NCBI GenBank assembly: GCA_964444625.1
Contig: CAYUHZ010000027.1
Span: 1-11,618, forward strand
Reading direction: 5' to 3'
Length of the DNA stretch: 11,618 nucleotides
DNA from: CAYUHZ01 sp964444625
GTDB lineage: Bacteria; Patescibacteriota; Patescibacteriia; Patescibacteriales; GWC2-42-12
Made by a program: the position numbers and the translations under genes. The notes below the pieces were generated by a model, which was given only the letters and a program-made list of their open reading frames with translations, had not been told where the DNA came from and searched no databases. The first letter of the stretch is position 1. Each line of letters begins with the position of its first letter. Below, piece after piece: positions 1 to 5,524 of the stretch.

Positions 1-25
1 AATAAACTTGGATCAACCCACCAGA

Positions 26-50
26 TACCTCGCGGGCTTGCCCCGAGGTA
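26..50. repeat. REP-like imperfect hairpin (copy 1, TACCTCG type)
   Basis: TACCTCG (26-32) pairs with CGAGGTA (44-50). A single bulged C lies at 33, GGG (34-36) pairs with CCC (41-43), and the loop is CTTG (37-40). GA precedes the stem and ATTCAAT follows it. A bulged stem-loop flanked by a short conserved tetranucleotide is the form of sub-terminal hairpins recognised by IS200/IS605 transposases and of REP elements. It sits about 80 bases upstream of the transposase gene and is closest in sequence to the copy at 1723-1747. Confidence 0.7.
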
Positions 51-67
51 ATTCAATCGAAGATATT

Positions 68-88
68 CCCCGTCAGCTTGCTACGGGG
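68..88. repeat. REP-like imperfect hairpin (copy 2, CCCCGT type), probable left-end hairpin of the transposase unit
   Basis: CCCCGT (68-73) pairs with ACGGGG (83-88). C74 is bulged, AG (75-76) pairs with CT (81-82), and the loop is CTTG (77-80). It differs from the hairpin downstream of the transposase gene (611-631) at only one loop base, so the two most likely mark the left and right ends of one IS200/IS605-type element. GATATT precedes it. Confidence 0.7.
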
Positions 89-131
89 ACGTCGGACATG
101 AATTATAGTAAAAGGGCGCCATAATGTAGGA

Positions 132-596
132 ATGGAGAATAAAGACGACAAACATATAAAGAAATCCCGCAACAAAATCCCGCTATTATGTCATATAGTC
201 TGCCCGGTCGGTTATCGCAAAAAGGTTTTCTGCGATATTTTATCTCAATCTCTGAAGGATGTTTGTGCTGAAATCAGCCAAAGATACGAAATTCATTTTA
301 TCGAAATTGGGGTAGATGACGATCGCGCGCATTTAATGATACAAAGCGTTCCGGCTTTGTCGCCGAAACAAATCGCGCAAACGGTGAAAAGCATTACGGC
401 AAGACGATTGTTCGGCATGCATCCTTTGCTCCGCAAAGACTTGTGGGGCGGCAAGTTTTGGACGAGCGGGCATTATATCAATACGGTAAGCGAATATGCC
501 AACGCAGAGACAATCCAAAACTATGCAAAACAGCAAGGAAAAAGTTATAACAAAATCTTGTCCCAGCAACCAAAGCTGTTCGACGGCATTGGATGA
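132..596 (+). CDS. tnpA: IS200/IS605-family Y1 transposase (TnpA/RAYT-like) with a defective HUH motif
   Basis: This 154-residue protein has the normal length for a Y1 HUH single-strand transposase, which cuts and rejoins single-stranded DNA at hairpin-marked ends. The family core is visible: a first strand at residues 18-31 (LCHIVCPVGYRKKVF region), the metal-site strand at 62-73, an LWGGKFWTSGHY block at 104-115, and a catalytic helix with Tyr131 and Gln135. The Y-x3-Q pair matches the nucleophile and metal ligand known from IS608 TnpA. The expected His-hydrophobic-His triplet reads Arg65-Ala66-His67. The codon is CGC, one transition from CAC (His). Only AGGA, immediately before ATG, resembles a ribosome-binding site and it is too close to work well. 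The flanking hairpins are its likely substrates. Family assignment is firm; activity is doubtful. Confidence 0.9.
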   Translation: MENKDDKHIKKSRNKIPLLCHIVCPVGYRKKVFCDILSQSLKDVCAEISQRYEIHFIEIGVDDDRAHLMIQSVPALSPKQIAQTVKSITARRLFGMHPLLRKDLWGGKFWTSGHYINTVSEYANAETIQNYAKQQGKSYNKILSQQPKLFDGIG

Positions 597-610
597 AACA
601 TAGCCGGATA

Positions 611-631
611 CCCCGTCAGCCTGCTACGGGG
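611..631. repeat. REP-like imperfect hairpin (copy 3, CCCCGT type), probable right-end hairpin
   Basis: CCCCGT (611-616) pairs with ACGGGG (626-631). C617 is bulged, AG pairs with CT, and the loop is CCTG (620-623). GATA lies immediately 5' of the stem and CAATTCATT follows. In IS608 the RE tetranucleotide guide (GAAT) lies 5' of the hairpin and recognises a TCAA cleavage site 3' of it. GATA and TTCAT here could play the same roles, by analogy only. It begins 14 bases past the tnpA stop and may also act as a weak transcription barrier between the convergent genes. There is no T-tract. Confidence 0.7.
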
Positions 632-679
632 CAATTCATTAACACTGTTCCAGCTTATTGATATAACTCAAAACAACCA

Positions 680-1240
680 CTAAATAATTCTTGGCAAAGA
701 CACTAATGCCAAAATTCCTGCCGAATTCAGGAAAAATGATAGCAAGAGAAACTGCCAGTTTTTTATCTTACTTAATCCCATTAAACTCAAACCTAGCTCA
801 TCGGGTAGCGGTGATGCAATTATAATAGCACCAGCAAATGGAACCATCCAAGCAAAATACGGACTGCTAAAAATACGTTCAAAGAATGGCTTTTTAAACA
901 AAGTAAAATGAGGCTTAATCTCGGCGAACACCGCATCCTTAAAAAACCTAAAAATCAAATAATCTCCGATTACTGCTCCCATTCCGGCAAGCAGAGCAAC
1001 TTCCCAAGGATTATGTTGTGTAGCCAGATAATACAGCACAACCAAAGACGGAGCAACCGTAAATGTCGAAACAAAGAATATGCCAACAATAAAAACACCC
1101 ACATATCCTAAGCTGCCAACATTGACGATTAATGATCTTACAAAATCAGAGTTAAGAAAATAAAAAAACACAATCAAGCTTAAAATTAGTAAAGCGGTAT
1201 TTTTGAATTTCCAATTTTTATATTTTTCAAATAAATTCAT
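680..1240 (-). CDS. Small polytopic membrane protein, VTT/DedA-like
   Basis: This is a 186-residue integral membrane protein of unconfirmed function. Hydrophobic segments lie at about residues 14-30, 45-72, 82-98, 130-146 and 163-181. The pattern resembles VTT-fold (DedA/TVP38) proteins: a glycine-rich segment with G-x3-GD (about 88-93, GAVIGDYL), a short amphipathic linker, then a proline-containing segment (SPLPDELG, 143-150) and a final helix. DedA proteins support membrane potential and lipid-carrier recycling, but the similarity here is structural and weak. The gene has its own predicted promoter, with ATG about 13 bases after the expected transcription start and no Shine-Dalgarno. It runs convergently to tnpA. 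Alternative: an unrelated lineage-specific membrane protein. Confidence 0.55.
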   Translation of the reverse strand: MNLFEKYKNWKFKNTALLILSLIVFFYFLNSDFVRSLIVNVGSLGYVGVFIVGIFFVSTFTVAPSLVVLYYLATQHNPWEVALLAGMGAVIGDYLIFRFFKDAVFAEIKPHFTLFKKPFFERIFSSPYFAWMVPFAGAIIIASPLPDELGLSLMGLSKIKNWQFLLLSFFLNSAGILALVSLPRII

Positions 1241-1259
1241 AGTGGCTTAATATACTAAA

Positions 1260-1288
1260 ATTATAGCATATCTACCCATTAAATTTAA
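1260..1288 (-). promoter_or_regulatory. Extended -10 promoter for the VTT-like gene
   Basis: On the minus strand, TGCTATAAT (1268 to 1260) is a perfect extended -10 element. A weak -35 candidate, TTAAAT (1288-1283), lies 17 bases upstream. Transcription would start near 1253, giving a leader of only about 13 bases before the ATG at 1240. The same nonamer occurs on the plus strand at 1839-1847. Confidence 0.55.
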
Positions 1289-1304
1289 GCGAATCCCCGG
1301 AGGG

Positions 1305-1640
1305 CTAAAAATTCATTAGCCTTCCGTGGATCTGTTTCAATTCCGGATTAACATAGTGGGTATAGATCTGCATACTGCGCAAATCGCTATGACATAAAAA
1401 CATTTGCACTGCTCGAAGATCTGCCCCATTTTTGATTAAATGCGTGGCAAAAGAATGCCTGAAACTATGGGTCGAAATATCGCTTCGTAGCCCCGCTAAT
1501 TTGACGTATTTCTTGACCACCTCCTGCACCGATCGCTTTCCTACCCGGCCTTGATTTAGCTCGGTCCAATCATTTCTCTTTCTGACAAAAGTGAACTACG
1601 CCGGATAATTATCCTGTCTGGTCTTTAAATCATTTATTCC
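1305..1640 (-). pseudogene. Decayed Xer-type tyrosine recombinase, C-terminal part only
   Basis: The conserved C-terminal catalytic region is present: HSFRHSFATHLIKNGADLR, containing the H-x-x-R box; the later catalytic His in LCHSD, where the family usually has LGHS; and the nucleophile Tyr in IYTHYVN. The last residues resemble the end of Xer/phage integrase proteins. The same frame continues upstream as FTFVRKRNDWTELNQ, then meets a TAG at 1596-1598, where a Leu codon would fit. It continues as GINDLKTRQDNYPA to another stop (TGA at 1641-1643). The N-terminal DNA-binding domain and the first catalytic Arg and Lys are missing. The longest open part begins with GTG at 1529 and would give 75 residues. 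This is most likely a relic of an integrated element. The exact upstream limit is uncertain. Confidence 0.8.
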
Positions 1641-1660
1641 TCATAGGCTTGACTTGAGAT

Positions 1661-1702
1661 TTCCTTGCAAGGAAGAGTTTGAGAAACCATTGGTTTCTCA
1701 AA
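1661..1702. repeat. Two adjacent perfect palindromes
   Basis: TTCCTTGCAAGGAA (1661-1674) is a perfect 14-bp palindrome. It is followed after three bases by TTTGAGAAACCA (1678-1689) and its exact complement TGGTTTCTCAAA (1691-1702), which are 12-bp arms around one base. An A-rich run (AATAAAAAAA) follows on the plus strand. On the minus strand the second palindrome is preceded by TTTTTTT, so it is not a standard terminator there. Function unknown; candidates are an element end, an operator or a recombination site. Confidence 0.5.
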
Positions 1703-1722
1703 TAAAAAAATTTTCCTTGGGA

Positions 1723-1747
1723 TACCTCGTGGGATTGCCCCGAGGTA
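1723..1747. repeat. REP-like imperfect hairpin (copy 4, solitary, TACCTCG type)
   Basis: TACCTCG (1723-1729) pairs with CGAGGTA (1741-1747). T1730 is bulged, GGG (1731-1733) pairs with CCC (1738-1740), and the loop is ATTG (1734-1737). GA precedes it and GTTCATT follows. The stem, bulge position and flanks match copy 1, although it lies 1.1 kb from the transposase gene with no transposase of its own nearby. This is what a non-autonomous REP or palindrome-associated copy would look like. Confidence 0.65.
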
Positions 1748-1818
1748 GTTCATTATTCTTTGATCCAATGCTTTCCCTGTCATTAGAAACACCTACTAGC
1801 CAAGCACAAAGAATGCCT

Positions 1819-1847
1819 CTGGCATCCTGAAATGCCCGTGCTATAAT
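1819..1847 (+). promoter_or_regulatory. Extended -10 promoter, plus strand
   Basis: TGCTATAAT at 1839-1847 is a perfect extended -10. The hexamer 17 bases upstream (CTGGCA, 1819-1824) is a poor -35, as is allowed for extended -10 promoters. Initiation is expected near 1854-1855. No plus-strand gene lies downstream, and a strong stem-loop follows within 40 bases. Confidence 0.45.
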
Positions 1848-1853
1848 AATTAT

Positions 1854-1917
1854 ACCTCGCCGAGAAAGTTGCTTTTTCAAGGCATGATGGAAAAGACGGA
1901 CTACTAGCCGTCTTTTC
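1854..1917 (+). ncRNA. Candidate short RNA between promoter and terminator
   Basis: If the extended -10 at 1839-1847 is active, the transcript would run about 64 bases to the stem-loop at 1891-1916. It would fold into two hairpins: GAGAAAG/CTTTTTC with a TTG loop (1862-1878), then the terminator stem. A tiny reading frame (ATG ATG GAA AAG ACG GAC TAC TAG, 1884-1907) overlaps the terminator stem. It is preceded by AAGG, so a leader-peptide reading is also possible. No known RNA family was recognised. This is a prediction from signals only. Confidence 0.3.
1891..1916. terminator. Bidirectional stem-loop terminator
   Basis: AAAAGACGG (1891-1899) and CCGTCTTTT (1908-1916) form a perfect 9-bp stem with an 8-base loop. 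A T-rich stretch (CGTTTGTT) follows on the plus strand and the stem itself ends in TTTT, so it can work in either direction. On the minus strand it lies downstream of the ZIP gene and is the best candidate terminator for that cluster. Confidence 0.65.
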
Positions 1918-2137
1918 GTTTGTTAAAATTGATTAGATGTTAACGTAAATAAAAACCAGTGGCAAATCAAAAATTGACCAAGAAAAGCCAAAAACCCAAT
2001 AATCTTAGGCTTTTGTCACAGCTTTCCCCTGTTGGGCGTAAACCGACTTTTTATACTAGCAGATAGGTGATGAAACTACGCTAAAGAAAATATAAAAAGA
2101 TAAAAAATACTATCATATAACCAATTACCACGCCCGC

Positions 2138-2860
2138 TTAACTAATAATTGCCTGCATTAACAGGGCGAAAGCGGCCCCAACAACAACATACAAAGAAGC
2201 ATCATAAAGGTTTTTCTTCTTATTAAATATTGGCAGCAGTATTTCAATTATGGAAACATACAACATTGCTCCTGCGGTCACGCTAATAATCAAAGAAAAT
2301 GCTTCGCTTGGCATAGATCTTAATAAAAAATATGAAACAAAGAACCCAAATATTGTCGGTATCGCGGAGAGCGAAGACAACCAAAATGCTTTTTTGCTAT
2401 TTTTAAGAACTAAACAAAAAGGCGCCGCAACGCAAACGGTTTCTGGTATATCGTGTATGGCTATCGCCAAAGCAGTTAACAAAGAAAAATTCAACCCCCC
2501 GATTCCGCTGGCGCCGACTGCTAAGCCTTCTGGAAAATTATGAATTGATATCCCTAAAAATAAAAACCAGGCAGTCATTTTTAATTTTGAATATTTGTCA
2601 CTATGATGATAATGCGGAATAGTAAAATTCAAAATAAGCATAAGGATTATACCTATCAAAATACCAAGCACCGCTGTCACAAAACCTGCGCCATATATGC
2701 TTTGCGGAATAAGTTGAAAAACGGAAATTGCAATCATGACACCAGCCGCAAATGCTAGCATTTTATCTATACTTACTTCGCTGTATTTTTTATAAACGCC
2801 AAAAAAAGAACCTAACAACGGTCCTATCAATAGTATAAATATAATCAATGCGATAATCAT
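2138..2860 (-). CDS. ZIP-family divalent metal transporter
   Basis: This 240-residue inner-membrane protein has about eight hydrophobic segments and both ZIP signatures: HNFPEG at 107-112 and HDIPE at 136-140. These provide the binuclear metal site in transmembrane helices 4 and 5. The variable loop before helix 4 contains HYHH (83-86), a typical His-rich metal-handling loop. ZIP proteins import Zn2+, sometimes Fe2+ or Mn2+. The second motif has Asp where ZupT-type proteins usually have Asn, and Thr141 replaces its final Gly, so the preferred metal should not be assumed. It starts 12 bases after the ATPase stop and is probably cotranscribed with it. There is no Shine-Dalgarno before the ATG. 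Terminator candidate: 1891-1916. Confidence 0.88.
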   Translation of the reverse strand: MIIALIIFILLIGPLLGSFFGVYKKYSEVSIDKMLAFAAGVMIAISVFQLIPQSIYGAGFVTAVLGILIGIILMLILNFTIPHYHHSDKYSKLKMTAWFLFLGISIHNFPEGLAVGASGIGGLNFSLLTALAIAIHDIPETVCVAAPFCLVLKNSKKAFWLSSLSAIPTIFGFFVSYFLLRSMPSEAFSLIISVTAGAMLYVSIIEILLPIFNKKKNLYDASLYVVVGAAFALLMQAIIS

Positions 2861-2872
2861 ATTTATAATTAT

Positions 2873-5524
2873 TTAAATCTTATACTTCATTAATTTTTTA
2901 CCCGTTTCAAAAACTAATAAGCTAGCTACAGAATACAAAGATATTACAAACCAATCACTAACTCCGAGCGGTACGGTGTTCAGAATTCCATTCATAAATT
3001 TTGAATAAACCGCCAGCAAAAATAGTAAGAATCCGATTATGGTTGCGAAAACCAAGAACCTATTCTTGAAAGGGTTTACTTTAAATACTGATTCGCCTAG
3101 GCTCCTAATATTATAAATATTAAATAACGTACTCATGCCAAGCGCGACAAAAACCAGGGTTCGCGCCTTATCAACGTCGCCTGTGCTTTTCCAATAATAA
3201 TAGAATACTGAGAGCGCGATAACATCCATCACAAAGGCATAAAATGCGATATTAAATTTTAATTTGCCGGTCAGTAATTGCTCTTTTCTTCCTCTTGGTT
3301 TGTCCAATAACACGTCATGATTAGATTCCTCGAAAGAAAGGCTGGTGGCGGGCAACGGACTCTCCACTAATTTAATCCATAATATTTGCACCGGCGTGAT
3401 CGGAAGCGGCCAGCCAAATAATACCGCGGAACCAATTACCACCATCTCCTGGAAGCAATCCGTAAAAAGATAAACCAACACCTTCCTGATATTCGCAAAT
3501 GTGGTGCGCCCTTGCTTAATCGCTTCAACTATTGTCATAAAACTGCTATCCAAAAGAACCAAATCCGCCACCTCTTTTGAAACATCAGTGCCATTGCCCA
3601 TAGCCACGCCGATGTCCGCTTTTTTTAGAGCTGGCGCGTCGTTAATGCCATCACCCGTCATGGCCACCACTTCGTCGTTATTTTGCAAAAACGAAACGAT
3701 TTTCAGTTTATGACGAGGTTCTACCCTGGCATAGACCAAAGTATTTTTCAGTCTTTCGGCCAGCAAATCTTCGTCTAATTCATCGATTTCAATTCCGGTT
3801 ATAACCTGCTCGGAATTGGCATTGATCCCGGCTTCATTGGCGATAGCCAGAGCCGTATTGGCATGATCGCCGGTTATCATCACCGCTTTCACTCCAGCCT
3901 TGTGGCAAAGGGCGACCGCTTCTGCGGCGTCATGCCTTATCTTGTCTTTTATTACCACTAAGCCGACAAAAACTAATGATGACAAATCATTATTTGATAT
4001 TTTTTTCTTTTTGGTTTGTTGGTAAGCAACTGCCAAGATGCGCTGCCCCGCTGAAGTTAGCTTTGCGATTTTATCATCGATAAATTCAATAAATTCTTTA
4101 TCAATTCTTTTTTCCTGTCCGCCCTGCAAGACATATTCTGTTTTAGCAAAAATTTTCTCAGGCGCTCCTTTGACATAAATAACATTACCCTGCTGTCCTT
4201 CGTGCAGTGTGGCCATGATTTTTGCGTCTGATGAGAACGGCAATTCGTGCAATCTTTTTTCCGCCTTCTCTAAATCTTTTCTTCGCATTCCATAAATATC
4301 CCCGGCCAGAAGCATAGATCTGTCCGTCATGTTGCCGACTACGCTCAGGTCTTTAGAAGCCGTATCTTTACTATCAATAACCGCATCATTGGAAATAACG
4401 CAAATTTCTAAAACCTTTTTTGTCGTTCCGATTAAATCAACCGCCTTTTTTTTACCTATCTCAATCTCATGCTCCGCGGTAATTATCTTTTCTACGCTCA
4501 TCTCGCCCTCGGTTAGCGTCCCGGTCTTATCCGTGCAGATTACCGATACGGCGCCCAAGGTTTCCGCGGAAATTATTTGCCGCACCAAGCCGCGCTTTTT
4601 TATTAGTTTTTGCATCCCCAAAGCCAAAACAATGCTCATGGCTGGCGCAAGCGCTGCCGGCACCGCCGAAACCACAACCGCCACCGAAATCATAAACATT
4701 TCAAAAAACGGCCGTCCGAGAATTACGCCGATCGCGAAAATCGCCACATTCGCCGCCACCAAAAAAGCGCTTAGCCATTTGGCAAAATTTTGTACTTGCT
4801 TCTGCAAAGGAGTTATAACTTCGTCTGTTTCTTTTATCAAGCTGGCTATCTTGCCCATTTCCGTATCTTTGCCGGTCGCTACTACCACGGCCCGGCCTAC
4901 TCCTTCGCTCACGGACGTACCTTGAAAAACCATATTATCGCGATCGGCAAGCGTAGTTTCTATAGTCAAAGCGTCAACAGTTTTTATCGAAGGCAAGGCC
5001 TCGCCAGTCAAAACCGATTCGTTTATTTTTAAATTGTGCGACAATACCAATCTTGCGTCAGCCGGGATTATGTCGCCGGGACAGATATCAATCAAATCGC
5101 CTGGCACAATATCGGCCTGATCAATAATCGACAAAACACCACCGCGAACAACGCGCGCTTTATATTTAACAATACTGCTTAATTCGGACAAAGCTTTATT
5201 CGCCTTGAGCTCTTGCATAAACCCGACCATGCCTGACACAAAAACCACCAAAGCGATAATCATGCCGTCGCTGAAATGCTTCAAGAAAAAACTTAAAACC
5301 ATAGCGAACAGCAGAACAAAAGCCAGAGGATTATTGAATTGCCTGATCAACAATTTAAAAACAGAAAAAGGCTTATCTTTGGGCAGTTCATTTTTACCAT
5401 ATATTTTTAACTGATCAGACACCTGAACATCGCTCAAGCCGTTTTGTCCGGAATTGAATATGCCAAACGCCCCTTCGGCGCTCAAGTTATGGAAAGTTTT
5501 GCTTGTTTCGCTATTTTTTTTCAT
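2873..5524 (-). CDS. P2-type cation-transporting ATPase with atypical ion-site residues
   Basis: This 883-residue protein has the complete P-type ATPase plan: a cation-ATPase N-terminal region, the actuator loop with TGEA (173-176), the phosphorylated Asp332 in CTDKTGTLT, nucleotide-binding KGAPE (452-456), TGD (551-553), and the hinge TGDGINDAP (623-631). Ten membrane segments are expected. Overall order and length match the PII group (SERCA, PMR1 and Na/K-ATPase relatives). Aligned by eye to SERCA, the transport-site residues differ. In M4 the PEGLP Glu is Ala290 (PAALAP). In M5 Cys690 replaces Asn768 while Glu693 keeps Glu771. In M6 Lys718, Glu721 and Ser722 replace Asn796, Thr799 and Asp800. 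Ca2+ specificity is therefore not supported; proton, monovalent or other cation transport is open. The start overlaps the dedA remnant by 14 bases, and ZIP follows 12 bases downstream. Confidence 0.9.
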   Translation of the reverse strand: MKKNSETSKTFHNLSAEGAFGIFNSGQNGLSDVQVSDQLKIYGKNELPKDKPFSVFKLLIRQFNNPLAFVLLFAMVLSFFLKHFSDGMIIALVVFVSGMVGFMQELKANKALSELSSIVKYKARVVRGGVLSIIDQADIVPGDLIDICPGDIIPADARLVLSHNLKINESVLTGEALPSIKTVDALTIETTLADRDNMVFQGTSVSEGVGRAVVVATGKDTEMGKIASLIKETDEVITPLQKQVQNFAKWLSAFLVAANVAIFAIGVILGRPFFEMFMISVAVVVSAVPAALAPAMSIVLALGMQKLIKKRGLVRQIISAETLGAVSVICTDKTGTLTEGEMSVEKIITAEHEIEIGKKKAVDLIGTTKKVLEICVISNDAVIDSKDTASKDLSVVGNMTDRSMLLAGDIYGMRRKDLEKAEKRLHELPFSSDAKIMATLHEGQQGNVIYVKGAPEKIFAKTEYVLQGGQEKRIDKEFIEFIDDKIAKLTSAGQRILAVAYQQTKKKKISNNDLSSLVFVGLVVIKDKIRHDAAEAVALCHKAGVKAVMITGDHANTALAIANEAGINANSEQVITGIEIDELDEDLLAERLKNTLVYARVEPRHKLKIVSFLQNNDEVVAMTGDGINDAPALKKADIGVAMGNGTDVSKEVADLVLLDSSFMTIVEAIKQGRTTFANIRKVLVYLFTDCFQEMVVIGSAVLFGWPLPITPVQILWIKLVESPLPATSLSFEESNHDVLLDKPRGRKEQLLTGKLKFNIAFYAFVMDVIALSVFYYYWKSTGDVDKARTLVFVALGMSTLFNIYNIRSLGESVFKVNPFKNRFLVFATIIGFLLFLLAVYSKFMNGILNTVPLGVSDWFVISLYSVASLLVFETGKKLMKYKI

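Larger units (their letters stand above)
62..640 (+). mobile_element. Single-gene IS200/IS605-like element (tnpA between two matching hairpins)
   Basis: A Y1 transposase gene lies between two near-identical bulged hairpins (68-88 and 611-631), with no tnpB. This is the layout of an IS200-group element or of a REP-associated transposase (RAYT) locus. Members of this class carry no terminal inverted repeats and make no target duplications. The outer limits are therefore only estimates, taken from the GATA-like guide before each stem and the TTCA tetranucleotide after the right one. The copy may be immobile, because the transposase has lost one HUH histidine. Confidence 0.55.
1641..2137. other. 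Gene-free stretch rich in palindromes
   Basis: No convincing coding region is seen. The 60-codon minus-strand open frame at 1698-1880 runs through the solitary hairpin and matches nothing recognisable. The stretch holds the two palindromes at 1661-1702, the solitary REP-like hairpin, the extended -10 promoter and the terminator. It also has a looser inverted repeat, AAAAGCC/GGCTTTT (about 1984-2016). Nothing further is recognised at 2017-2137, which is AT-rich. Confidence 0.5.

Noticed and set aside
1..1750. CRISPR array
   Set aside because: The repeated hairpins are few, unevenly spaced and of two types with no uniform spacers; no cas gene is nearby.
1698..1880. 60-codon minus-strand open frame
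   Set aside because: It reads through the solitary hairpin and low-complexity sequence, has no family resemblance and lies in a palindrome-rich intergenic stretch.
2250..2543. 97-codon plus-strand open frame
   Set aside because: It is antisense to the well-supported ZIP gene, with no recognisable protein features.
4329..4925. 198-codon plus-strand open frame
   Set aside because: It is antisense to the P-type ATPase, has low-complexity T/S/A composition and shows no motifs; it is a shadow of the real gene.
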